From: Oxyruncus cristatus
Lineage: Eukaryota > Chordata > Aves > Passeriformes > Cotingidae
Assembly (NCBI GenBank): GCA_013399855.1
Contig: VXAY01007414.1
Coordinates: 1,111,960 to 1,175,959, forward strand
Direction of reading: 5' to 3'
Length of the DNA: 64,000 nt
In this document: positions 1 to 11,405 of the stretch, in pieces
Layout: each line of letters opens with the position of its first letter
Numbering within the stretch: position 1 is the stretch's first letter
Notes under the pieces: generated by a model
Database searches by the model: none
Seen by the model: the letters and a program-made list of their open reading frames with translations, nothing else
Told to the model about the DNA's origin: nothing
Position numbers and translations under genes: made by a program

Positions 1-1727
1 ACTCTAGAACAGCTTCTGGATCACATTTTTCAAGTTGCCAAGTTCCTTTTGTGCTGCTCAAAAGGTACGAAACTCACCTGACAGCAGCTGACATGTGGAT
101 GTGAGAACTTGCCTGAGTGCGTTAGGTTCACTGCAGGAGGGAAGAAAGTCTGCCACGTGGAGGCATGGGGATCCCATTTGCATCAGGAGTGCCCACCCTG
201 TCCACCCAGCACTGCCCATCCTTATAACAGGAGTCCAGATCCCCACCTACCCACTGAGGCTGATGCAGTTGCAACTCTGGCTCACCCTGTACTAAGAGCC
301 CTTACTTATAGAAAATTATTTTGCTTTATTAGCAATTGGTTTTGAGGTATTTCCATGATAATAACAACTATCAACTGTTTGTGTACTGTCCATTTCTAAT
401 CCAGAACCCAGTTATAGTAATGAAAAAGAATGTGTCAGAAAGTACCAGCAAATTATACCAAAGAAATCTCAAGATGGTTTCACAAGTTGTTATTATCATC
501 AGATGAGGTCAGGAGGAAACTGGTTTGTTTAGTGACACATTGTTTGATTTAGCAGCTGAGTGACTCACACCAAATTGAAGATTTGTTGCTACACTGAATG
601 CTTAATTGCAAAGATAAGCCGTGCTGTTAGTTCAAAGATAGTGTGTAGGCTGGGATGAGCAGATGCCAAAATCATGAAGACAATTACTGAAGTTTAAATT
701 ATAAAGTCTGAATTGAAAGCTGTGATTAAATAAGGACTGTTCTTCATTAATCACTATTTAGGTTTTCCCTTCTTTGTTTCATTCTTCACTTTGATAGAAG
801 CAATCCTATAGAGAGGACCTGAAGCAGAGCTAAATATCAATGTCTGATTTGAATCTTGCTTACATGGATCCTCCATTTCCACCATGTAATTAACACCAGT
901 GAAGCTACCCAGGTGCAAAAGTAATCAGAATTTTGGCCTTATTCATTCATTTATTCTGAGATGGGTTGACAGCATGCAGACCCCTCCAATCACCTCTGTG
1001 CCCTGCACTTGTCCCAAAAGGCATGTATATGGCATCAGGTAAACTGTTCCATGTAATTACTGGTGCTCACTCCTTCCTCACTTGCTGTCTGTGGTGCAAA
1101 CAGGAGCATCTCAGCTGAGCACCCAACATGAATGCAGGCTCAGTGTGGCAGAGAGTCTGCAGGGGTATGAAAAAAATGGGGTGCTGAGGTGGGTGCCCTG
1201 GAACCCTCTTGCTGGAGCTGCCTGGAGCTGGGCAGGGGGACAGCAGGGAGGAGGAAGAGCCACTTTTCTTCTCAAAAATATCCATTTAAAAGTGCTGTCA
1301 GAGGCACTACCTGTTTCTTAACTGGGAACTGAAGGTCTTGTCTCTGTGTCCCGATGTCCTTGGGGATTTAGAAGGGAGATAACAGATGAAGCTCTCTCTG
1401 GAGAATCAACTCTGTATGTTTAATAATCTTAATTTTTATCTGGTAAATCCATGAATGACATAAACCACGTCGACAGAAAAGGTGTATTTGGTTGAAACTG
1501 AAGCTCCTGGCCTCATCCACCTTGCAGCTGAGGGGTGAGCACCAGCCGTAGCCCAGCACTGCTGCTACAACTCATCGGAGAGCAGCCTCATCTCCCACCA
1601 CAGGTCCTCTGTGAGGGCCACGTCTCCAAGATCACCTGCCCACCTTCCTGCTGTGGTGTCTTCCCCTTCACTTCAGGATCTTGCAGCAGGGTCATCACCT
1701 GACCGTCACGGTGCCTTCATTACATGA
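1..1727. other. Non-coding sequence, no recognised feature
   Basis: AT-rich at first and becoming more mixed in composition towards the gap. Short open frames (up to about 79 codons) overlap on both strands and have no domain, signal peptide or codon pattern that I recognise. No repeat family was recognised. Confidence 0.6.
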
Positions 1728-1757
1728 NNNNNNNNNNNNNNNNNNNNNNNNNNNNNN
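1728..1757. other. Assembly gap (30 N)
   Basis: A run of exactly 30 unknown bases is seen directly. It lies at the left edge of a GC-rich patch. GC-rich promoters are often lost from bird short-read assemblies, so missing GC-rich sequence is plausible here. Any reading frame that crosses it is not trustworthy. Confidence 0.98.
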
Positions 1758-2570
1758 TGGTTCCCCCCGCACATTCTGCCATCCATTTGGGTTTGGCCCT
1801 TCTTGTGCAGCAGGTGGGGACACAGGGATTCCCCACAGTGGGTTGGCAGGACGAGGGGGTCCCAATACCCCTGGGTAGCCCCGGGAAACAGAAATGATCA
1901 AGACACCCCTGCGACACCTCCTTCCCACGGGAAGGGACATTATGCAAGAATTCCCCTTCGCTGCTGCGAGCTCCTTGCTTTGCTCACCAGCAGATGGGGT
2001 AATGTCTGACACCAGCAGCAGCAAGAAAAGCTTAACTATTCGTGCAGGAGAGCCCGGATGCTCCCCGCTTCCCCCCCGCCCCGGCTTTGAGGGATTGCTG
2101 CCGGCTGTTCCCCCTGGGGCACAGCCAAGCGCGTTCGCTGTGCCCGCACGCAGCAGAAACGGCTGTGGCTGACAGGAGCACAGGTAGCAAGTGTGATGCA
2201 GTGATGCCGCAACTCCCTTCGACGCAATTAATGCCGTGTTTGCAGGGACGCTGCTTGTGGTCACTACTGGACCATGATGTCCAGCACCGTGTGGCAGCTC
2301 CGCAGGGGCCTCCGTCGCACCAGTGCCCTTGTGTGACGGGTGCGGATCACCCCGTCCTGCGCGTCGGTAAACGTGTCTGCCAGAGCACTTTCCTCTTGTT
2401 TTTCTAAGTAGAGACCATCTTAAAAATGACCTTTCCTCAGCCCAGAAGAGAGGATACAAGCTGTTAATTCCCGTGGCTCCTCAAGGAGCTACAGCAGGGC
2501 CGTCTGGCCGTCTGGCTGCCGTCGGCGGAGCGGCTCGGCTGCGCGGCTGACGCCGCAGCACGAGTTGGTC
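1758..2570. other. GC-rich, CpG-bearing patch
   Basis: Base composition rises sharply compared with the flanks. CpGs are frequent, notably at 2050-2160 (for example the stretch with AAGCGCGTTCGC near 2128) and at 2510-2575 (GCGGCTGACGCCGC). A 254-codon minus-strand frame covers 1695-2459, but it runs through the N gap and shows no recognisable protein features, so I do not call it a gene. It could be a weak CpG island or an eroded GC-rich element. No TATA box or clear exon was seen. Confidence 0.4.
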
Positions 2571-3749
2571 GGCGGAAATCTAGAAGAGGTATTTGAACAG
2601 GGTGAGCACACGGTGAAAGCTAAGAACAGAAATCACAAGTAAAACAAACTCCAAAGCTGCTGGCTGAAATCCCACAAAATGGGCGCCAGGAAAGACGCAG
2701 GCGTAGGTTTGTGATGCTGTCGGCCTGACACTGCGTGGTTCGTGCCGCAAACGGGGACAACACACTGAGGGAGGCGAGATGATTCTCAGTGCGCCTGCAC
2801 TGCTGCCCTGGCTGTGACCACAGACCCAAACCTGCGTGGAGATGACAGAGCTCTTCATCTGCAGAGGGCACCCCAAGCACACCCCATTGCTTTGCTCACA
2901 CCCGCATCACAATTTAACAGCTGTCATAGTTTTATGGAAGTTACACACAATAATATTTATTATAAACACAAAGCCAACGGTCATTTTTTTCCCATTGCTT
3001 TGGGGAAGATTAAATAAGGAGCCATGACTTTATGGATGTAAAGAAGCAAAGCGATAATTGGTTTGATTCAGAAATCATGGGTTTGGGGGGCAAATTGAAA
3101 AGCAAAGCTTTTCCTTTTTCTGAGAGAGGGTACAACTGCACCGGGTGAATCATCACTCCCCAGGGAAAAATAGGGTGGTGAAAGCCTCTCCACTGTGCCT
3201 GTGAAAGTGCTGTCTGTGCCCAGTTGTTCCCGTGAAATAACAATGTTGACTGCAGGGCTTGTTCTCTCTTGCAAATAGATGAGGGTGCTGCCGCCGCTTA
3301 AGCTTATTGCAGATATTACCCTCAGCTCGAAGGATTACCTTATCAGCAGCAACCAGATGGAGCGTATCAGGGCCATGCCAGTCATTCCACACCTGTTGAT
3401 CCTACGTGGGAGCCAAAAAATTAATTGCTTATAAGTGTGAAAGCAAAAACCTAAAATCATGGGGGAAAAAAAACCCAAAAAACCACACCAAAAAAAAACA
3501 GATTAAAGCAGGGAGGGCTGGGAACTTCTTGCCTGAAACTGGTATCGGTGTCAGCACATTTTGGAGGATGTCTTTCTTATGTGGCATCTGATGCAGTTTG
3601 CAAACGCAAGAAGGTGGGTACCCCAGAGAGCAGATAGTTTCGGAAAGAAACACCTATTTAGCGGCTACCAGCTGTGTTTAATTTGCATACATATGACTCG
3701 TGGAGATAACAGCAAATGCAAAAAGCTTTCCAAAAGGATGCCCCACAGC

Positions 3750-3945
3750 GATGCTGTCAGCTTCCCGCTCCCGGGGTGTCCCTTCCCCCCCCTCGAAAAG
3801 CTTCCAGTGGGGCTGGGGCTCCCTGACGCGTGGCCTCGAAGGGCAAGGAGCCGCAAGGAGGAGCTCCCGTGTCGGCTGAGTCCCGGCACGGGGCGGGCTG
3901 TGTCTGCCTCCCAGCCTCCTCGTGCTGCGGAGCGTGGGGGAATAG
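3750..3945. other. Small GC-rich, CpG-bearing patch
   Basis: About 200 bases of GC-rich sequence with repeated CpGs (ACGCGTGGCCTCGAAGGGC near 3825; CCCGTGTCGGCTGAG near 3866; GGCACGGGGCGGGC near 3885, with a GC-box-like GGGGCGGG). The flanks are AT-rich. A 158-codon plus frame at 3561-4037 crosses it but shows no domain. It may be a weak regulatory element; this is inference. Confidence 0.35.
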
Positions 3946-4389
3946 CGCTTCTCAGCTCCCTGCCCATGACAATCTCCAAGTGCCCGAGTGTGGAGTGGAT
4001 TAGATCTCCACGGCTGTCACGGGAATGTGTACCATGAAACAGCTTGGGAGTAAATTGACATGAGAGCAGGATCGGGCTTGTTCCATTTTCTGTAAATCAC
4101 TAATCACATTTTGGGTGATGCGAATAATGGGAACAAATTGGGGGAAAATGCATATAATTATGGATATAGGAAAACTGACATTTTTAGCATTGTCTTCTGT
4201 CCTGAGGAGCCCCAGAGGTGGGGAAGAAGTGAGGGTGAAGGGATGTTACTCAGCTCCCTGCACCCGTGGGGCCTCATGCAACCACCGCCCCAGCACTGGA
4301 GGAGGTAGAGGGGTGGAATCTCACCCTGCCCCACAGCTCGCACGTGTCTCTGAGCACTCGGCAAGCTGCTTAATTTTATACACAAAATT

Positions 4390-4590
4390 TAGGCGCAGCT
4401 CTGCCTGTCAGGGACGCGGGCTGTGGCTGGGCAGGCAGCACAGCAGCCTGGGCTCTAGGGCAGCCAGCGATAGGGAACGCGCCCGCGGGGGGAGCGGGGT
4501 GCGCTGGGCATCCTGGCTGGGGGAAACACGGGCTGCAGCCCCGGCGCACTGCGCACCTCCCAGGCGTGCCCGAGGCTGCCTGGCAGGTAC
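4390..4590. other. Small GC-rich, CpG-bearing patch
   Basis: A third GC-rich patch in the first 5 kb, with GGGAACGCGCCCGCGGGGGGAGCG near 4474 and CCCCGGCGCACTGCGCACC near 4539. A 209-codon plus frame (4115-4744) spans it but runs smoothly into AT-rich sequence without domains, so I read it as chance. Confidence 0.35.
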
Positions 4591-5944
4591 AGACCTCCTG
4601 GTGTCAATCAAAATTAAGACCAAGAAGATGCAGCTAGTGTGCCTGTGCATACACTGGGGAGACAGGTTTCCTTCCACTGCCGCTGTAGGTACCAGTATCC
4701 CAAAGATGCAGATGATGGCAGGGGTTTGTGCTGTGGATAAATAGGGGAATTGCCTATCAAACCCCAGAAGAGCGCTGCTCCAAGCAGTTACCCTGGAAAG
4801 CCTGATTTTTGGAAAGGTCTTATCATTTTGGTTCCCTGAAACTAACTTTGCATGATTCAGACATTTTGCTGTGCCCTACTAAATGACAGTAATCTTTCCA
4901 CAATCCTTTATTTATGCATACAGAATGAAAATAGCACTGCTAGAAACAGCAGGGACTGAGGAGTGCTCCTATTCAATTTGCACAGCACGCATTATTCCTC
5001 CTAGTGGTTTTAGCATCCTTTTTAATTAAAATTGGCAAATCTCTTAGGCCAGTCTGCATTCATGACCTTTAGCCCCAAATTTGTTAACTCTTCACTGGAA
5101 TAATTGGGCTTTAATTCTCAAGCTTTATCTCTTCTTTTTATTTTCACCCATGAAGTGATAGAGGCAACTATCAGAAATCTCTTCTCCTTATTTACACTGT
5201 TTCTGGAAATTCATATGGGTTGTGAGATGGAGAACGGTTAACAGAGCTGAACTATTTTCATGGAAATAGAGGACCACTTTCTTAGCATTGTATTTCATGT
5301 CCTGTCATAGGTAACAGTTTTGTTGTCCTCAATATACCAGATGAACTTCTGGGAGCTGGGGACAGCACTGAAACTGAGGTCTATGTACCAGCCACTGACA
5401 GAAATATACTTTTTTTTTCACCTAAGCTGCAGCACTGAAAATGAAATGGCACCAGAAGCCTTGTTGGGCACAGCAATGCCACTGTCCATATTGCTATATT
5501 GTTGGATCAGCTCCTGGTGTGTTTTCAGCAGGAGCTATCAAGGCCTCTCTTGACTCGTGCTCAGTCCCTGAGAAGGGGAGATAGTTGAGACCCTGGTGGG
5601 CAGTTTGGGGTGAGTCACTGGGCATCACGTGCCTTTTCGGGCATGGGGAAACATGTAGAAAGTTGGCTCAAAGATCATTAGTAGTGAAGTTTATATAGAA
5701 AAAAATCTGCATACCCCTGCTCTGGAGGTGTTGGGTTTCTTTTTGAAAGGTCACTGAAGGCTCCTGCAGTGTTACTTGGCAGAAATAGGTGCCTGCAAGC
5801 CTTTACCTACCTGACCTATCTGCTAGAAATGTTCTTTCAGATGGGATGAATCACTTTCCTGGAACTGCATGTTCCTCTCCACTGACTTTAAAGAGAATTA
5901 TTTGTCTTCATTTGGCCAGCTAAATACCATCCCAGGCAACTGAT

Positions 5945-5956
5945 GGGGGGGGGGGG
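5945..5956 (+). repeat. Poly-G tract (G12)
   Basis: Twelve consecutive G in otherwise ordinary AT-rich DNA, followed by AAGGAAAA. A mononucleotide G run of this length is uncommon and prone to length error in sequencing. Confidence 0.95.
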
Positions 5957-6750
5957 AAGGAAAACCTTTTTCCTGTGTAAGAAATAGGGTCTGAATTTCT
6001 CACTGACTCTTAGTACAGGATGTGCCTGATTTAGGGGCAGAGTCTATGCACAGTGCTCTGTAAGTCTGGAGGGAAGCAGACACCTCCGGGATAATCCTGA
6101 TTTATGGACAGCGCTGCCCTGGTAGTGCCCAGTTCTCCGGGCTGCAGACAGACACCAGCAGATCCTGCTGCTCTGCAAGCAGCTCTCTCCTCCACTCCAA
6201 CACAGCTGCAATCAGTCCAGATGCGGTGAGTTAAAATATTTCACAGGAAATATAACAAATGGAAGCAAAAGAGAAAAAAAAAAAAAACAATTGAAATTTA
6301 CTGTGGCAGCTCAGCCATGCTTTACATCTACCACGGCAGAAAGCAATCCTTTACAGAAAAGATGTATCTTAGAGTGCCAGAAAGGGACTCATGTACACAG
6401 TCACTGTAAAATAGTCATCAAAAATGTGAGTGAGAGCCAGAAGGTTGCAATCCTTGTGCAGAAAAGTTGCAGAGAAGAGTATATAAATACACATGTATTA
6501 ATTTACTAAACATTATCTGTCGAAAAGATCACAGTAAGATTTTTGTCTTTCATGAAACAACAGTGACATCCAGTGGTACTGTAGGTGTAGCCAAGGAAAG
6601 ATAAAGCCTTTCACCCCTGAGGTGACAGGTTCCCTCACCTTGGGACAGGCTCCCTGTACTCCAGCCCCTTGGAAGAGGCTGGCAGGATGCAGAGAGCTCC
6701 AGCTGCCCACAGCCTGGAGCAGCACCTCTGTAAGGGATGAACCTGTAAAG

Positions 6751-6778
6751 GAAAAGAGAGAGAGAGAAAAAAAGAAAG
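6751..6778 (+). repeat. Purine (GA)n/A-rich simple tract
   Basis: GAAAAGAGAGAGAGAG followed by A-rich sequence; all purine on the plus strand. Simple sequence with no sign of a retroposed tail. Confidence 0.9.
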
Positions 6779-8266
6779 TGGTTTTCAGAGCATGGAGGGA
6801 GAACACATGCATTTCAGAGGCTTTGTAATTGCACATATAGGTTAAAAAAAATCAGCCTGTTTTCAGAAAAACAACATCTGCATGTCTATCAAAGTCTACT
6901 TCTATGTAAACAAATGCATCCTATAAAAAACCCTACTCTCAGGCACTTAATTTCACTTGCTCTAAGACATAATTAAAATTGCCTTTTTCTTTTCTTTAAT
7001 TTCCCCTCCATTTTCTGTACTAATTTATAGCCTTCTTAAAAATATTTTCCATGGGCTTTCTCTCTAATCTCTTCCAATTTCCCTTTATTTTTCTACCATT
7101 TAGATTTGGATTGACTCAATTAAATTTTCTTTTCTACTTCTGACTGGATCTCTTGAATAAGCTCTCAGAGAGCATCTGCCTCTTTCTGCTGTCATTTTGA
7201 CTTACTTCCTTATCACTTTCCATTGATTTTCCCATAGGACTTAATTTTAATCCAATTTACAGTGTCCGTAATCTGGGTAGTTTCTTTTAGTTAGATTTAG
7301 ATTCCAACTAATTTTCTTTCCATTGACAACTGTTCAACTTTCTTCATTTAAATAATTGTACTCACTCTGTCTCGGCCAGGCTGTTCCCTTTCCAGCTGGG
7401 GCTTGCTGGCTCTCAGCTGCTGCTGGCTGGAAAGCAGAGGCAAGGACTGAATGGCTGGGAGATCAGGTGGCAGGAGGCAGAGCATCGCAGGCAGACACCC
7501 TCCCCACCGTGGGTTTCAGTTATTTACTTGAGGCAAGAGCAAGCTGTGGGAATGCAAATCTTTCCTCTGTGCCAGCATCCCCAGCAATCTCCATGCAGAG
7601 TTCCATCGGATGCAGGAACACAGTGATTGGTTTGGAGAGGTCGTGGGGGACATCAGATCCAGCTTCCCAAGGACCCACAGACATCGATGGGAGTCAGACT
7701 CTGTCTGTGTGGGTCTACCACTCCTTTGGTTTGCCGAGGAAGAGTTATTTGCCAGGGTTGAATGTAAAGAGGCATTAACTTGTGGTGTGAAGCCACTACT
7801 CAGTAATAAAAGCATTTGAAACCCTCCCCCTCATCCCCGAACACATGATGCATGTTCTTGTACCCACAGTAAAATGGTCAAAATTTGTTTTGCCCTTTGT
7901 CAGGCATAAAGGCACAGTGACCTGTGAACACTCTTCTTTCCAGGGTAATTCCAGGAGGTGTTTGTAGCTTTATGATAATCTTCTCACTTTGGTTTTTTTC
8001 TTTTTTTCTGTCTTATTTTCCTTGCATAATTTACCCATTCAATTCCTTCTTCCAAATGTAAATAAAAAAGCTGTTTCATCAGATCTATGTAGGAAATCAT
8101 AAATGCTCTTATCTCTAATAGCCTAACAACACATTTGGGGTAAAAAAATTCCACACAATAATATGAGCATATTTTTCTCTCAGAAATGTACTTCTTTATA
8201 ATATTTAATTTAAGATAGAAAAATAGTCTTTCCAGCTATTTTCCAATAGATTTATCTTGCCTTTCT

Positions 8267-8298
8267 TCTGTAGGAATATTGGTCAATATTCCTACAGA
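8267..8298. repeat. Perfect palindrome, 15-bp arms, 2-bp spacer
   Basis: The left arm TCTGTAGGAATATTG (8267-8281) is the exact reverse complement of the right arm CAATATTCCTACAGA (8284-8298), with GT between. Pairing stops at 8266/8299. A partial extra copy of the right arm core (ATATTCCT) follows at about 8299-8306. The arms pair without a single mismatch in 30 bases. It could form a cruciform or bind a dimeric factor; no function can be assigned from sequence. Confidence 0.95.
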
Positions 8299-10570
8299 TA
8301 TTCCTGTTAGAAATGAGATTAAAAATAGCTGTGATTGAAAGCAAAGCTGCAGTATTTTCTGCTGCTTACATTGAACTACACCACCACAAACCTCAGCTGA
8401 ATCTATTAGGAAACATTATGTGTTCTTTCCCTGCCGTACACCCATCTTTTGTGCTGTTGCCAACTGGCTCAATCTTTCATCAGCAAATAATTTTCACTTA
8501 ATGAGGATTTACTCTTAAGTGCTTTCTTCCTCAGGAGCACACATTTCCTCTTCTTCCAGCACGAGTCTTTCTGTGCAGATTGCAGCAGCTATTGGAGCAT
8601 GATGAGCCTTATTACAGGTATTGATTTGTCTTAGGCTGCTGTCTAGACAACTATTTGCATTGAACCATCACACCATCACACACCCACACAAGGATCTGCC
8701 TCTGTTTTTCAGCAGCTACTTGCTTTACTTGTGGGGGCATAGGCAGGCTTACTCTGGTCAGCTCAGGTGATCCTCTGCAGCTGTGCTGCTCCACACCTTG
8801 TGAGGACACAGTGAGCAAAGGTGGAGGCTGCCAGGGACCAGCACATCTCACAGACTGCACGGGTTTATTTTTAGATCAGTACATCAGACACGCGTTTGAC
8901 TGACGGGAACTTGCTCTCACCTGCTCCTTTTCTAAGTGACTTTTTGAAACAGCTCTGTGCTCTTCCCTGCAATGACTGCTCTACGTTTCCACTCCTGAGG
9001 CCCCTGAGAGCTAAGGCTGTCTGAGCACTGCAGGAGGAAACTAGAGAGGCATAAGAGGACAATGAGGGCAGCACCTAGCCATAAACATGGGCAGGGTGAA
9101 AGTCATGACAAATATCTTCAAGATGCCCTATTATATTCTTGTCTTGACATGGGCTCATTTCTTGCTATACTCCCTGTACTTGCGTAATTTTTAGCAAATA
9201 AAAAGTCCCACCAGAGTTTTGGAGCCCAAATTTTGTTCTCTAATAACATGCAAAAACACTTGAAGGAAGTTGCATGAGTGACATCCTATTATTGTTGTTC
9301 ACGTCTGCATTGATACGTGCTGTGTTGCATATAGAATGTGTAAACACTTGCTCTCAAACTATGCTTTGCTTCTGAGGAAACTGCTGCCATGACATTCTGA
9401 GTACTACAGCTGCATGCAGGCCTGGGCAAAACTTTCCAAGGAACAATTTTCAAACACAAAGAGATTAATTTCCTTCCAAAAAAATTCTTTGAAAGAGATT
9501 AATCCTGTTTCTTTGTTGTCTCCAATATCACACTGGGGCTGGTTTTCATGTACCCAGAGATCTGTACTGAAGTGCTGTTCAGTACAGCTGCTCAATATTT
9601 GTATCTTCATTTTTTTAAGGGCCACAATGTTGTTTGCAGTCTCCATTTGTCTTCTTCTTTTAAAGGGAAAAAATGAGCACCACAACCATTATCTTGTCTG
9701 GTAAAAGATGAAAGAAGTCTTGCTCTAGAGCAATTTTAAAATCATGAGGCTGTTTCTCTATAATAAGATGTGTTAAAGCAATGAAAAAGTTGTGCTTTAT
9801 CCCTTCCTTACCTCTGCTGGATCTCTGGTCCCAGCTTCACAAGCTGCATGGTACCACGAATGAATGAGAAGCACTCCAGATTGGGAACAGGGCCTCAGCT
9901 GCCCCAGGCAGTGGACGTCTCGGTCATGTGTCCTCCTCTGCAGGCTTCATTTGGCTGGGTGGCTCAAGGGTTCCTGTGCAGTAGGTCACACTCAAGAAAA
10001 AGTTCTTTCATCAGTGCATCCTCGGGCATCCTTGTTTTGGTGGATTCAACACTCTCCTAAAATGTGGGACACGGAGTCTGATCCCGCCCAGCTGAGCAAG
10101 TCCTTCAGCCCTGGCAAAGTGCCTTAACTAGCACACAGCCCTCACAAGAGAACCGGTCGGACTAAACCCACGGGGCATTATGGCACTACCATACCCCTCT
10201 GGGTATTTATGGTGGTGGAAGGGGTGATCCCTGCTCCTGGAGGAGCCTTGTGGTCCCTCAGATCTCCCCAAGCAGCCAATGCAGGGAGTAAGGTCCCCAC
10301 TTGAGGTGGGCTGGGTCTCTACCTACAACACCTTTGTCCATGCGATATAGAAGTTAGAAAGAATGGGCATTCCCTTCCCTAAAGTTCTGGGGACACAGTG
10401 GACAAATTAAACTCCTAAAGTGAACATTAAGTCTACCTCACACATACCCTGGAAACAGCAAGCTTACAGATATGCTTCCCTTCTCTGCTGTGACCAATTT
10501 ATAGAGTTACGACATTAGGCATAATTAGTTGTGCTGCTGCATTTGCAATCAATTTTAAATTAGCAACTTC

Positions 10571-10589
10571 TGTTTGTTTGTTTGTTTTC
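10571..10589 (+). repeat. (TTTG)n microsatellite
   Basis: TGTTTGTTTGTTTGTTTTC, four tetranucleotide units. Simple repeat. Confidence 0.9.
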
Positions 10590-11385
10590 AGTAAAACTGT
10601 CTCAGAGTCTGAAAGTAAGTGCAGATTAAGAAATAATTGAAGAGATTTATAGTTCAAGTCAGGCAATCTCCTTAGGGATTTGAGGGCTGTTCAGAAGATA
10701 CCTGTTGTCAATCACCACTGGACCTCTATTTCACGAGCACTTCCATGCAGTCAGCAGCTTACACTTTCAGACATGACTAGTGGACATTGAAGCTTGATGT
10801 GAAGGAATTGCTATTTGCTACACATCTACTGTGGTGCCTGCAATCAGACCCTGAAAGTGCGGATTTGCAAGGCCACCGGCCACTTGGCAAATACAGGACA
10901 AGGTGTGTAAGTCTTTTTCAGATCTTTGGCATATACATTTAGTTCCTCACATCTCATGGACTACTTGCAAAGTAGGGTAATAGAACAGCTGAAGCAGCAG
11001 TAGGTATCTGGGTGTTCAACCCTGAGTAAAGGAGGTGTTTTCAAAGAAGTAATTTAACAGACCCATTGATATGCATGCTCCCTTAAAAATTTTACCTTGA
11101 AGGAAAATTATCTGGAGAAATACTATCCTGCATTGGTATAGAAAGAAAAGGAGTAATTTCATGCTGCTTGAAATGACAGAAGCTCTTCCAACTGAACTCG
11201 ATGGGAGCAAAGCCTGTGTTTCATGGTCCTCGCATCAGTGCGGCTCACACGGGCATTCAGCTCTGTTACCATAGCACCAGGGCTCCTCCTCTTACCAGCA
11301 CATTTCCTATCAAGTGGTGGCTAAGATTTTTTTTCTTAAATCCAAGAATCCAAAGCAAGTAACACTTTAATGGAATATCTTTAAA

Positions 11386-11405
11386 ATATATATATATATA
11401 TATAT
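11386..11405. repeat. (AT)n microsatellite
   Basis: About ten uninterrupted AT dinucleotides following an A-rich lead-in. Confidence 0.95.

Larger units (their letters stand above)
4600..8266. other. Non-coding AT-rich sequence
   Basis: No exon or repeat family was recognised. Simple tracts are a run of 12 G at 5945-5956 and a purine GA/A tract at 6751-6778. A short CT-rich, T-rich stretch occupies about 6985-7340. Short open frames here are dispersed on both strands and have no recognisable content. Confidence 0.6.

Noticed and set aside
1695..2459. 254-codon minus-strand open frame
   Set aside because: It runs through the 30-N gap, so its continuity is not known, and it shows no recognisable domain.
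3561..4037. 158-codon plus-strand open frame over a GC-rich patch
   Set aside because: No protein features; an overlapping minus frame of 104 codons is equally open.
4115..4744. 209-codon plus-strand open frame
   Set aside because: It passes from AT-rich to GC-rich and back without any domain, and the GC-rich part alone explains its length.
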